Assembly: GCA_903873965.1 (NCBI GenBank)
Contig: CAIQQO010000172.1
Coordinates: 1 to 64,000 of the forward strand
From: an uncultured bacterium
GTDB taxonomy: Bacteria > Chloroflexota > Anaerolineae > J036 > Brachytrichaceae
Reading direction: 5' to 3'
Length of the DNA: 64,000 bases
Shown here: positions 46,745 to 55,901 of the stretch, piece after piece
Layout of the letters: every line of letters begins with the position of its first letter
Position numbering within the stretch: position 1 is the first letter of the stretch
Program-made: the position numbers and the translations under genes
The notes under the pieces: generated by a model
Told to the model about the DNA's origin: nothing
What the model saw: only the letters and a program-made list of their open reading frames with translations
The model's database searches: none

Positions 46745-46781
46745 ACACGGCTATTCCAGGATATAGCCGTGTTCCGTTTTT
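46745..46781 (+). terminator. Intrinsic terminator of the small-peptide gene
   Basis: ACACGGCTAT (46745-46754) and ATAGCCGTGT (46763-46772) form a 10-bp perfect stem with an 8-base loop, followed by CCG and a T-run at 46777-46781. Confidence 0.87.
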
Positions 46782-46806
46782 CACCGATTTCGTATAAAGT
46801 GTCTCC

Positions 46807-47547
46807 ATGCTGGATTATAACGCATTGGCATTTGATTATGCCCGACATCGAACGGTTCATCCCGGTGTCCATAAGGAACTGCTCAATTGTCTTCATCATT
46901 CATCAATGTCGCGGGTTCTTGAAGTAGGTTGCGGCACGGGCAATTACATCTGGAGCCTCGCAAAGTGCGTCAGATGTAATTGCTGGGGTATTGACTCATC
47001 GACAGAAATGCTCGATCAAGCCTCACAGCATGGTGATTCAGTAAGTTTCAAAATCGGGCGAGCCGAAGATTTACGTTTTGATTCCGACTTCTTTGACCTT
47101 ATTTTCACGGTCGATGTAATCCACCATATCAGTCACTGCTCGGACTATTTCTGTTCTGCCTTGCGAGTGTTGAAACCGGGAGGGCTGCTCTGTACTGTCA
47201 CGGACTCCGAATGGATCATTCGAAATCGAAGCCCTTTGTCCAAGTATTTCCCAGAGACTGTCGAAGTCGAATTACGCCGTTACCCCTCCATAGACGTGTT
47301 GCGTGAAGAGATGGGACGAGCTGGATTTTCATTTAGCGGCGCAGAAATGGTTGAGTTTCAATATACTCTGACCGATTGCGCACCATACCGCGCCAAAGCG
47401 TATTCTGCACTTCACCTGATCGCGCCAGAAGCTTTCGAAAGGGGATTAGCGCAATTGGAGAATGATACGCAGAGTAAACCAGTACCCTGTACATCACGCT
47501 ATATTATGCTATGGTGTATAAAGCCATCTCAACCGATGATGGCGTGA
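46807..47547 (+). CDS. SAM-dependent methyltransferase type 11
   Basis: A 246-residue class I methyltransferase. SRVLEVGCGTGNYIWSLAK is motif I; CWGIDSSTEMLDQA gives the acidic residue; IGRAEDLRFDSDFFDLIFTV and LRVLKPGGLLCTVTD complete the Methyltransf_11 pattern. It ends 21 bases before the convergent PrmC fusion. The target is unknown; UbiE-like or small-molecule N- or O-methylation is possible. Confidence 0.85.
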   Translation: MLDYNALAFDYARHRTVHPGVHKELLNCLHHSSMSRVLEVGCGTGNYIWSLAKCVRCNCWGIDSSTEMLDQASQHGDSVSFKIGRAEDLRFDSDFFDLIFTVDVIHHISHCSDYFCSALRVLKPGGLLCTVTDSEWIIRNRSPLSKYFPETVEVELRRYPSIDVLREEMGRAGFSFSGAEMVEFQYTLTDCAPYRAKAYSALHLIAPEAFERGLAQLENDTQSKPVPCTSRYIMLWCIKPSQPMMA

Positions 47548-47568
47548 ATGTTGCATCACACAAGGCCA

Positions 47569-49290
47569 TTACCACCCTAAAACAAAGCGCTCAATTGCCA
47601 CAGCGGCTCCGTCCAGATCGATTGATGGTGCAATCCAATGTGCTGCCGCCCTAGTTGCAGGGCTGCCATTTCCCATCGCAACACCTACCCCAGCCCATGC
47701 CACCATCGTGGTGTCATTGTCTTGATCGCCAATCGCCATCACCGATTCGCGTGCGATCCGCAGGTCGGAAGCCAATCGAGCCAGTCCTGCGCCCTTATGC
47801 GCCAACAGTGGATTAACTTCGACAAATAGTCGATGAGACTGAACCACGGTACCATTGTCACCTGCGATTTGCGCCATTTCTGTCCGCGCTAAGGGTGCGT
47901 CTTCGGCAGGGACAATGACCAGGACTTTGTCTGGGTCACGCTGCGCAAGTGCTGCGCAAAGATCGCTGTTAACGCTCAAGTTCTCGCCAAGTAAAGACAG
48001 GTAGAACGCAGGTTCATACCGAAGAGATGACACTACCATGCCATCACCGACAAAAAGTGCGACTTGCCATGCTGGAAAGCGATTCTCGAGTTCGACCAGT
48101 GCACAACCGAGTTCGCTCGAAATAGTAAGTTCATGCAGTACCTGTTCGGTCGCGAAATCATATATCATCCCACCCTGCATAGCGAGTACAGGTGCATTGA
48201 CGCCAATCGCATTGACAAATGGACGAATGACGGGCACTGGGCGACCACTGGCAATCGTAACCCGCACACCCCTCTCTACAGCGGCAGCAAGCGCACCTTT
48301 CACCCGTTCCGAAATCCGAAACTGGTCATCCAGCGTTGTCCCATCTAGGTCTACTGCGATCAACTTGATCTCGGGTTTACGTACAATCAGCACCCGATCC
48401 AATCCAGCCAGGTCTTTGAGCAACTCAACTGACCAGCCCGGAAGTGCTTCGCGCGCAAACGCAACGGCCGATTGCCCCTGGGCAGCGCCAAATTCAAACA
48501 ACGCGATACCGCCTGGAAGCAGATGCGCATCAAGTTGGCGTAACAGGCGGCGAACAAGCCCAAGTCCGTCTGCCCCCCCATCCAAGGCAACACGCGGCTC
48601 GTGTTCTTGTATTTCTGATGGTAATGCCTCTATTTCTTCGGTTGTTACGTAAGGTAGGTTAGCCGTTATTACACGTGAGTGCACTGCAATATCCGCCAGA
48701 AGGTCGCTGACCACAAAGCAGATGCGATCAACAGTTTCGGTGCGTTGCGCATTTATCAGCGCAACATCAAGTGCATCACGAGAAACATCACTGGCGACAA
48801 TCCGCGCTGCGGGTACATGTCGACTGATGGCAATGGCGACCGCACCACTGCCCGTCCCGACATCGATGACGTCGACCACGTCATCTCCTGAATCGGCCAG
48901 ATGGGCGGGTTTGAGATATGTCAGAGGACGCTGCCCTTTATGATTATCTGACCATGAACGCAAGTGGCTAATCGCTAACTCCACCAGCATTTCAGTTTCA
49001 GGACGTGGGATTAAAACACGCGGATCGACAGCCAAGTCAATACCATAAAACTCGCGGTGACCCAGAATGTAGGCCAGAGGTTCATGCGCAAGCACTTGCT
49101 CAATCAGCCCATGCACACGAAGTAACGCCTGTTCGTCGAGAATAACGTCATCGTGCGCCACAAGCCACTCGCGTGTTTTCTCTAGGCCGTGAGCGACCAC
49201 AACCCGCGCAGTCAGGGCAGGGCTATCGATATGGGCAATATGAAACTTCGCAATGGTATCGCGAAGCACTGTGCGAAGAGAGATGGTCAA
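47569..49290 (-). CDS. prmC: PrmC (release-factor glutamine methyltransferase) fused to a Cof-like HAD phosphatase
   Basis: A 573-residue fusion. Residues ~1-305 are PrmC/HemK: an N-terminal helical domain, SAM motif VIDVGTGSGAVAIAI and NLPYV (~211-215, where NPPY is canonical). It methylates the GGQ glutamine of release factors. Residues ~308-573 form a Cof/HAD IIB phosphatase: VDLDGTTLDD (~D314/D316), VTIASGRP, HKGAGLARLA and AIGDQDNDTTM. Its ATG overlaps the prfA TGA by four bases, so RF1 and its methylase are coupled. The HAD partner is not a usual PrmC appendage; the junction shows no stop or start. Confidence 0.92.
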   Translation of the reverse strand: MTISLRTVLRDTIAKFHIAHIDSPALTARVVVAHGLEKTREWLVAHDDVILDEQALLRVHGLIEQVLAHEPLAYILGHREFYGIDLAVDPRVLIPRPETEMLVELAISHLRSWSDNHKGQRPLTYLKPAHLADSGDDVVDVIDVGTGSGAVAIAISRHVPAARIVASDVSRDALDVALINAQRTETVDRICFVVSDLLADIAVHSRVITANLPYVTTEEIEALPSEIQEHEPRVALDGGADGLGLVRRLLRQLDAHLLPGGIALFEFGAAQGQSAVAFAREALPGWSVELLKDLAGLDRVLIVRKPEIKLIAVDLDGTTLDDQFRISERVKGALAAAVERGVRVTIASGRPVPVIRPFVNAIGVNAPVLAMQGGMIYDFATEQVLHELTISSELGCALVELENRFPAWQVALFVGDGMVVSSLRYEPAFYLSLLGENLSVNSDLCAALAQRDPDKVLVIVPAEDAPLARTEMAQIAGDNGTVVQSHRLFVEVNPLLAHKGAGLARLASDLRIARESVMAIGDQDNDTTMVAWAGVGVAMGNGSPATRAAAHWIAPSIDLDGAAVAIERFVLGW

Positions 49291-50354
49291 ACCATGGCTG
49301 CCTGCAGCTTGGCTGCCTGATCCCGAGCACCAAGTTCATCAATGAATTCGTCCAGATCCCCGTTCAAAACGGTCTCAAGACGGTACAAAGACATTTCTAG
49401 TCGGTGGTCGGTTACACGGTTTTGTGGGAAATTGTAAGTGCGGATTTTTTCGCTGCGCTCGCCAGTACCAACCTGGTCGCGCCGGGTCTCTGACTGCGCC
49501 GCATCCTGCTTGCCCTGCATCAGAGCGTAAAGACGTGCTTTCAAGATGCTCATCGCCCGTATACGGTTCTGAAGCTGACTTCGCTCGTCTTGACACTGCA
49601 CCACGATACCGGTCGGGATATGACGAAGTCGCACAGCAGTCGAGTTCTTCTGGACGTTCTGCCCTCCTGCACCCTGCGATTTGTAGACCTCAGTTTCAAC
49701 ATCACCCTGCGGGACATTGATCTCAACATCGTCTACCTGCGGCAACACTGCCACGGTTGCTGTACTGGTATGGATTCTGCCACTGGACTCCGTCGATGGC
49801 ACGCGCTGGACACGATGCACTCCGCTCTCATATTTAAGCCGCGAATATGCGCCTTTGCCGCGCATGTTGAAAATAATTTCCTTATAGCCGCCAATGCCAG
49901 TCTCATTTTCGTCGATGACTTCAACCTTCCAATGATGTTCCTCGGCGTAACGCGTGTACATACGTGACAAGTCAGCCGCGAACAACCCGGCTTCGTCACC
50001 ACCGGCGCCGGCGCGTATTTCAACGATCACATCGCGCTCATCGTTTGGATCTTTCGGTAGAAGCAGTGTCTTGATCTTTTTGTCCAAGTCAAACAGTTGG
50101 GCTTCAAGGGGTGCGATTTCTTCGCGCGCCATGTCAGCCATATCAGCGTCATCGCCATCTGTCAGAGCGCGGGCTCCATCGAGGTCCTTCTTAACCTTCA
50201 ACCATTCGCGATAGGCCATGACCACCGGCTCCATTTCGTTTTTCTGGCGCACCAGTTCCGAGTAGCGGCTGTAGTCTGTGGCAATTTCTGGCTGCGCCAT
50301 TTGTGCAACCAGTTCGTTATAACGCGCTTCAATACTTGCCAGTTTCTCTTCCAT
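49287..50354 (-). CDS. prfA: Peptide chain release factor 1
   Basis: A 355-residue RF1. Domain 2 carries VQRVPSTESSGRIHTS, with a P-S-T tripeptide at the PxT stop-codon-reading position that differs from RF2 SPF. Domain 3 has GAGGQNVQKNSTAV, the catalytic GGQ. RF1 terminates at UAA and UAG. The acetyltransferase stop and this start share one base (TAATG), and its stop overlaps the prmC start (ATGA). Confidence 0.95.
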   Translation of the reverse strand: MEEKLASIEARYNELVAQMAQPEIATDYSRYSELVRQKNEMEPVVMAYREWLKVKKDLDGARALTDGDDADMADMAREEIAPLEAQLFDLDKKIKTLLLPKDPNDERDVIVEIRAGAGGDEAGLFAADLSRMYTRYAEEHHWKVEVIDENETGIGGYKEIIFNMRGKGAYSRLKYESGVHRVQRVPSTESSGRIHTSTATVAVLPQVDDVEINVPQGDVETEVYKSQGAGGQNVQKNSTAVRLRHIPTGIVVQCQDERSQLQNRIRAMSILKARLYALMQGKQDAAQSETRRDQVGTGERSEKIRTYNFPQNRVTDHRLEMSLYRLETVLNGDLDEFIDELGARDQAAKLQAAMV

Positions 50355-51427
50355 TAATTCACACTCTCGGAGTCACGAATCGCACTACCGGATGCAGGCT
50401 GAGAGATCAACGCTCCAGGAGCGTGCTTCGTAATGTATAGGGTGTACAGACGCAGGTCTTTGCCCCCGAGCTTGTACTTGTATTCCTCGTTACCCTGCAG
50501 GAAATCAAACAAGTGACGTTTATCCACGATTGCTTTCTCGATTAATCGCGCCAGTAACACCTGGCCCGGGCTGATATGGGCGAACTTCATCGGATCCAGC
50601 CCCGAGTTATAAATCAGCACCACGTTATCGTACACAAAGTTGAGATAAGTGGCAGCGCGCTGACCATCGACATCAAGAAACGCCAACTGCAACCAGCCCG
50701 CCTCGAACATCGTGCGTACAACGGCATGAAAAAAGCGCGCCATGCGCGGCGTCATAAATGTAGCCTTGCTCAGCATTGATGCCACCATGAGCCTGAGAAA
50801 GTCTTCAGTATCCTGATCGACCGTCGCCGCTTCTGTTGTGTAGCTAATACTGACCAGATTCCCGGCGCGCCGAAGCTTACGCTGCAACTCTCTGCGTTCC
50901 TTGCCTTCAAGCATCGCCAGGTAGCCATCGAAAGTGTCCGGCAACGTGATCATCGGCGCCACATCCTCAAAGCGCTTCTCGACTTTCCATCCCAGGTTTG
51001 TGGCCATATCGACAAACATAGAAAGCGTTGGGGATGGCTCAGGAATATTGCACAAGGCTACGTGCGCCCATTCAGGGCATGTAGAGCCGTTAAGGTAGTC
51101 CAGTGTAGCTTGATAGCACTCCGCTTCATGACCGCGCGCAAAAATGAAATCGAGGTAATCGGATACTTCGCGACAACCAACAAACGCCACCTGAGTAGGA
51201 TCGACATCACTTGTTGCGAAAAAGAGCGGTGCAATGCCGATCAATTCGCCGTCATCTCCGCGCATCTCCAGGACGCGCAAGTCGCCATCACCCAGCACAC
51301 TCCACCACACCTTCTGCCACTCACGCGTGAGAAACAGGGTATTGGTTAAAGACTGCTTTAATAGCAGATTCCATTCCGCGCCAAGCGCGTCAAACACCTC
51401 TGGTGTTGTATGTATTCTGACTTCCAC
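50354..51427 (-). CDS. GNAT_6/CelD-like acetyltransferase
   Basis: A 357-residue protein of the CelD/BcsL-FemAB-like GNAT superfamily. NTLFLTREWQKVWWSVLG is the typical N-terminal block; LEGKERRELQRKLRRAG is the basic acceptor helix; RAATYLNFVYDNVVLIYNSG and HLFDFLQGNEEYKYKLGG are the core C-terminal strands. It is coupled to prfA by TAATG. Family members act in polysaccharide or cell-wall modification; the position between translation genes is notable. No substrate can be inferred. Confidence 0.83.
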   Translation of the reverse strand: MEVRIHTTPEVFDALGAEWNLLLKQSLTNTLFLTREWQKVWWSVLGDGDLRVLEMRGDDGELIGIAPLFFATSDVDPTQVAFVGCREVSDYLDFIFARGHEAECYQATLDYLNGSTCPEWAHVALCNIPEPSPTLSMFVDMATNLGWKVEKRFEDVAPMITLPDTFDGYLAMLEGKERRELQRKLRRAGNLVSISYTTEAATVDQDTEDFLRLMVASMLSKATFMTPRMARFFHAVVRTMFEAGWLQLAFLDVDGQRAATYLNFVYDNVVLIYNSGLDPMKFAHISPGQVLLARLIEKAIVDKRHLFDFLQGNEEYKYKLGGKDLRLYTLYITKHAPGALISQPASGSAIRDSESVN

Positions 51428-51476
51428 GTTGTTCCTATTGTTCCACTTTCCGGAAGTGTGACTTGTACTATCACCA

Positions 51477-52004
51477 TCACCCGGCAGGTTCTTTGTCTTC
51501 TTCGCCTTCTTTTACACGCCACATGCGATCAGGCGCAACCAGCTTGTCGATAAACATCACGCCATCAAGATGGTCGATCTCATGCTGAAAGGCACGTGCT
51601 ACCCAACCCTCGACATCAAACTTGACTCGGTTGCCAGAGCGATCCAGTGACTTCACCGTAATCTTCAGCGGGCGTTCCACTTCACCGCGCCAGCCAGGTA
51701 TCGACAAACAGCCTTCCTGGTTGACCCATGTCTCTTCCGACTCCTTGACGATCTCCGGATTGATCAGAGCGTAAACTACGCCACTGCCGGCTACATTTTC
51801 ATCCGGCGCTATTTCGACAATGGCAACGCGTTGCAAGACTCCTATCTGCGGCGCTGCCAGTCCCAGGCCATTGGCGGCGTGCATAGTCTCCAGCAGATCA
51901 TCGATCAGCTTAAGCGTTTCTCGGGTGATCTTCTCGACCTTTTTTGCTTTCCGACGAAGTACAGGATCACCTATTTTCTTAATTTCTCTTACCATCTCGC
52001 CCAA
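51477..52004 (-). CDS. def: Peptide deformylase
   Basis: A 175-residue PDF. All three metal/active motifs are present: GLGLAAPQ, EGCLSIPG (Cys ligand) and QHEIDHLDG (HExxH pair). It removes the formyl group from nascent N-terminal formyl-methionine. The C-terminal ~15 residues (RVKEGEEDKEPAG) are an acidic extension. The gene is ~50 bases upstream of the acetyltransferase on the same strand. Confidence 0.95.
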   Translation of the reverse strand: MGEMVREIKKIGDPVLRRKAKKVEKITRETLKLIDDLLETMHAANGLGLAAPQIGVLQRVAIVEIAPDENVAGSGVVYALINPEIVKESEETWVNQEGCLSIPGWRGEVERPLKITVKSLDRSGNRVKFDVEGWVARAFQHEIDHLDGVMFIDKLVAPDRMWRVKEGEEDKEPAG

Positions 52005-52054
52005 TTCCTAACACATTCCAGATGCAGGCACACAGTTCCAATGCCAGCACTCTC

Positions 52055-53839
52055 CTAGAGCAGCCTATCCCGCTCATGTAATCTCGTCAACTCGTCATAA
52101 ATGCCCAGCCACTCGGCCATTTCCTTGCGCCGTTGTGCGGCTTCTTTCTCATGCCGCTGTGCGTCATAGGCATCCATTCGATCAGCAATATCGCGCTGTA
52201 TGCGGCGAGGATTGTAAACCCGTTCAAAGACTAATTTCCCATCACTGCCCGCAGTCTGGATCACGACATCACCAACGTTAAAGAGGTTGTCAAGGACACC
52301 TCGGGTTGTCGCGGTAACATTCTGCACAGCGCCGAACTTTGCTTCGCGCCGTGAAGTACCGCGTAAGCCAAACGGGCTGGGCGCAATATCAATCAATCTA
52401 TCTGGCTTGACGATATAAACATCATTACGCCAATCCTCATACTTGTATGCCAGACTGAACAATAATACCAAGCCTATTCCTATCACAACCAGGTTGAAAG
52501 GAAATGAGAAAACAAGTTGACTGAGCGATTCACTGCTGATACGCACGAAGAGTAGTGCGACGGCATACAATATCAATAGCAAAAACGGAACTGCAATCGT
52601 CTGAAGCAGACGCAGCCAGTGTTTTCGATATGTGATCGTATCACCGACTTCAAGACGCAATCTCGGCATGAGTGCATTACGAAACATACCAGCTTGTCGC
52701 ACTGCAATCGACCATCGCTCTCGTAGACCAAACACAGCAGGCTTTAGCTTATTTCCCGACGGCGCCGCAGGTCGTTGTACCGGCGGTGCGAGACCCATTT
52801 CACGCCTGAGATCGAGCCGAATCTTTGCTCGCATGGTGGCATGCGACTCCAGGCGTGCTCGATCCAGCTGGCCAAACAACAACTTCGACACCTCGTCAGG
52901 TTTTCCAATGTCCACAAACCTGACCTTGGCATGCGATCCACTAGCCTCGATTGTGATATTGCCAATATCGATCATTGAAGCCAAAAAACTGGGCCGCTCC
53001 ACTTTAATATCCTGAATGCGGCTCAAGGGCACTTCGTCCTGCTCGTCACGAATCAGCAAGACGCGTTCGCGATGAATCACTCGTTGATCCGTGACAGCAT
53101 AGTAATCATTCTGCCAATCAACCCACTCAAGAATCACATAGATCAGAAAAACGGTGACCGTTGCCATGATAAGAACTGCTTGTGCTTGCTGGAGCAGTTC
53201 AGCGACTGGTTGCAGCATGAAAATAGCGATTAAGACCAACGCGATTAAGCCTGGCCAGAGCGCGTTTAGAAATACAATGACATGCTTCTTGCTGTACAGC
53301 ACCACATGTTCGTTGGGTCGCTGCCATGAATACTTCAGTTGACTAGTGCCGATATCCTGGGCTTCGGCTACTCCCTCTGTTGGTGGCTGGGATGTCACAC
53401 GCCCTCCCAGACCGGGATTGCTCTCCAGCAGTTTCTGGAATTCCTCGCGCGATATAAACCACAGTGTTAAGTCATCAAGCGCCTCGATCGTCTCACTGTT
53501 TCGCGCACCTCGCAGAAATGATTCCTGATTAAAAATATCGCCAATGCTCAACTGACCGGTGCGTCGCTCAATGTCATCTGTTCCAATCACGCGCACTAAT
53601 GCCCTGCCGCGCCTGACGATAAACAAACTGTGGCTGGCTGCGCCCTGTTCTATCACCAGCATTCCGCGCGGCGTGTGCTGGATACGCAACAGACCGGCAA
53701 CCGCTTTGAACTCACCATCGTTCAGTTCCTGGAATACAGGCATTTGCCGCAAATGCTGCAAAATAGTTACAGGCGCATCTTTGGTCTCTGATGCCGGTGT
53801 TTCACCGCACTGTGTCCCCTGATCCCTCTCTTCCGTCAT
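52055..53839 (-). CDS. CNB-domain membrane protein with two bacterial PH domains
   Basis: A 594-residue protein. Residues ~30-135 are a cyclic-nucleotide-binding-type domain (PVFQELNDGEFKAVAGLLRI, RGMLVIEQGAASHSLFIV, QLSIGDIFNQESFL). A pair of TMs at ~188-235 precedes a bPH_2 domain (DYYAVTDQRVIHRERVLL, DEVPLSRIQDIKVER). A second TM pair at ~410-455 precedes another bPH_2 (NDVYIVKPDRLIDIAPSP, GAVQNVTATTRGVLDNLFNVG). The C-terminal tail is a charged helix. The CNB lacks an obvious PRAAT motif. This domain order is unusual. Its start overlaps the WecG gene stop by ATGA. The role is unknown. Confidence 0.85.
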   Translation of the reverse strand: MTEERDQGTQCGETPASETKDAPVTILQHLRQMPVFQELNDGEFKAVAGLLRIQHTPRGMLVIEQGAASHSLFIVRRGRALVRVIGTDDIERRTGQLSIGDIFNQESFLRGARNSETIEALDDLTLWFISREEFQKLLESNPGLGGRVTSQPPTEGVAEAQDIGTSQLKYSWQRPNEHVVLYSKKHVIVFLNALWPGLIALVLIAIFMLQPVAELLQQAQAVLIMATVTVFLIYVILEWVDWQNDYYAVTDQRVIHRERVLLIRDEQDEVPLSRIQDIKVERPSFLASMIDIGNITIEASGSHAKVRFVDIGKPDEVSKLLFGQLDRARLESHATMRAKIRLDLRREMGLAPPVQRPAAPSGNKLKPAVFGLRERWSIAVRQAGMFRNALMPRLRLEVGDTITYRKHWLRLLQTIAVPFLLLILYAVALLFVRISSESLSQLVFSFPFNLVVIGIGLVLLFSLAYKYEDWRNDVYIVKPDRLIDIAPSPFGLRGTSRREAKFGAVQNVTATTRGVLDNLFNVGDVVIQTAGSDGKLVFERVYNPRRIQRDIADRMDAYDAQRHEKEAAQRRKEMAEWLGIYDELTRLHERDRLL

Positions 53840-54633
53840 ATCGAGATTGTAGCTCGGGAGTCAGTTAACACAGCGATGACAAACCGCACCAGAGCGAGTT
53901 GTCGCCAGAATCGGCGTGGTTCTCGCATCAGGCGATACAGCCACTCCAATCCCAGACGTTGCATACGCAGCGAAGCACGCTTCTGGATACCACTGACATA
54001 ATCAAAGGATCCACCGACGCCAATGCCTACCAATCCGTTTTGGCTTTGGGCAAGCCTAGGCAAATTCCTCGCCAGCCAATGCTCCTGCTCAGGAGCACCA
54101 TAGGCAACGAAAAGCAAATGTGGCTTAGCTCGTTCTATGACCGCCAGCGAGTCAGCATCACCGTCGGGATGAGGTGATCCTGCACGCGCGCCGGCAACGA
54201 CTAATCCCTGGTATTGAAACGCCATATTCGCCGCGGCACGCTCAGCAACACCGGGTTTAGCGCCAAGGAAAAATACACGCCAGCCATACTGAGATCCACG
54301 CGCACAGAGTTGTGGCAAAAGGTCAGCGCCGCTTACGCGTTCATGCAACAGTCGCCCTTGCCTACGCGCTGCCCATATAACGCCAACGCCATCTGGCACA
54401 TTCAATTCGGTATGCTCCAGCACACGCGCAAATGTGGCATCTCGTCGCGCGCGTATGATGAACTCAGGATTCACCGTCGCAACCTGGTGCACTCCACCCG
54501 ACTCAATCATTACCTTGATCAAGTCACAGGCCGCCTGCATATCGACGTCCTCTATTCGAACACCCAGAATCCGGATGCAGTCAGCGCCATTCAGCGTAGT
54601 TGGGTTAGGAAGCGCATCAATCATCATAGGCAA
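53836..54633 (-). CDS. WecG/TagA/CpsF-type glycosyltransferase
   Basis: A 265-residue GT26 enzyme. GVRIEDVDMQAACDLI and TVNPEFIIRARRD are N-terminal strands; LNVPDGVGVIWAAR is the catalytic block with the Asp, VFFLGAKPGVAERAA the nucleotide site and LLFVAYGAPEQEHWLARN the second. The C-terminal basic segment (RMQRLGLEWLYRLMREPRRF) is the membrane-peripheral appendage of the family. It transfers a sugar (often ManNAc or ManNAcA) to lipid-linked GlcNAc in teichoic-acid or exopolysaccharide synthesis. It overlaps the GT4 gene by ten bases. Confidence 0.93.
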   Translation of the reverse strand: MPMMIDALPNPTTLNGADCIRILGVRIEDVDMQAACDLIKVMIESGGVHQVATVNPEFIIRARRDATFARVLEHTELNVPDGVGVIWAARRQGRLLHERVSGADLLPQLCARGSQYGWRVFFLGAKPGVAERAAANMAFQYQGLVVAGARAGSPHPDGDADSLAVIERAKPHLLFVAYGAPEQEHWLARNLPRLAQSQNGLVGIGVGGSFDYVSGIQKRASLRMQRLGLEWLYRLMREPRRFWRQLALVRFVIAVLTDSRATISI

Positions 54634-55856
54634 TCATAATCTGTTTTTTCCAGCATCTTTAGCACTGTTGCTGCACACTGTGACCATGAAAACCGATGGA
54701 CATTAGCGCTGCCAGCAGCGATCAAACGCATACGCAGGCTATCATCATTCATGGCAAGAAGCAGCGCTTCAGCAATATCATTATGGTTATGCGGATCAAC
54801 CATAAGTGCTGCGTTGCCGGCCACTTCAGGCAGTGAAGACGTGTTGCTGCAGACAACCGGTATCCCTGCCTGCTGCGCCTCAAGCACCGGCAATCCAAAT
54901 CCTTCATACAAAGATGGGAAGGCAAAGGTGCGCGCTCCCTGCAGAAGCGCTGTTTTTTCAACATCGCTGATGTAGCCGACGAATCGTACCGTATCTGCGA
55001 TACCAAGGCACTCAGCCTCATAGCGTAAGTCTTCGCCACCCCAGCCTGCAGCGCCGGCAACGATGAGAAGAGGGCGCCGCCTGTCACTGTCAACCACAAT
55101 CCGCCATGCTTGAATGAGTCGCCGTAGATTTTTGCGCGGCTGAAGTGTGCCGATGAAAAGCACATAAGGTGTCTGTTGCGACTCTTGTGATTGCTGTAGT
55201 TCTTCAGGAACCGATTCCGAATGAAGTGGTGCCCTAATTCGCTGACCGCTACTCTGTACGGCAGCGCTACTACTGATAAATTCTGCTACGGCCTGTTGTG
55301 CTGCAGGTGTCACTTTGGAGAGTTCTGGAGCGCCGGGATAGGCAACCGCAATACGCGAGTCCCGCGTGCGGTAGAACCGTTGCACATCACGCCGCGTTGC
55401 TTCAGAGTCAACAACGACTGACGTTGCATAACGAGCAGAAAACCATGTCCCCCACTCTAGATAAAAACGCTGCCGCCACGGGTGGGCCAGTGGAAAATGT
55501 CGAAAACCGACGTCATGTATAGTGACGACGGTGCGTGTCACTTTCATGAAAGCCATAGAGATAGGGAGTACGTGCGCCGGAATGAACAAAGCGTCCGGAG
55601 GATGCTTGGCCACTTCACGCGACAAACCGATATGCGTCCACAGGCGCGGCTGCCGGATGATGACGACACTGACGCGCTCCTGTATGGACGAGTCAAACGC
55701 CAGCATGGCTGATAAATCGAGCGGCGCACGGGTGTACAGTCGAAACTCATGCTGCGGTGCCATATGCACTAACGCCTTGATGACCTCGCGCGAATAGCGC
55801 TCAGTTCCCGTGCTCAATTTCACGGATAATCTGCTTGCATCTACGCCGATGATCAC
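54624..55856 (-). CDS. Glycosyltransferase family 4
   Basis: A 410-residue GT-B enzyme. VDASRLSVKLSTGTERYS is the N-domain glycine loop, TVVTIHDVGFRHFP follows, and the C-domain has YVLFIGTLQPRKNLRRLI and the EX7E motif in FPSLYEGFGLPVLEAQQAG (both Glu seen). A ~40-residue Ser/Gln insert lies at ~190-230. It makes a retaining glycosidic bond, most likely in the same surface-polysaccharide pathway as the overlapping WecG gene. Confidence 0.92.
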   Translation of the reverse strand: MIIGVDASRLSVKLSTGTERYSREVIKALVHMAPQHEFRLYTRAPLDLSAMLAFDSSIQERVSVVIIRQPRLWTHIGLSREVAKHPPDALFIPAHVLPISMAFMKVTRTVVTIHDVGFRHFPLAHPWRQRFYLEWGTWFSARYATSVVVDSEATRRDVQRFYRTRDSRIAVAYPGAPELSKVTPAAQQAVAEFISSSAAVQSSGQRIRAPLHSESVPEELQQSQESQQTPYVLFIGTLQPRKNLRRLIQAWRIVVDSDRRRPLLIVAGAAGWGGEDLRYEAECLGIADTVRFVGYISDVEKTALLQGARTFAFPSLYEGFGLPVLEAQQAGIPVVCSNTSSLPEVAGNAALMVDPHNHNDIAEALLLAMNDDSLRMRLIAAGSANVHRFSWSQCAATVLKMLEKTDYDCL

Positions 55857-55901
55857 ATCACCTATTATCGCAGTTCTAAGGTTGCTGCATAGAATTTAGG
55901 C

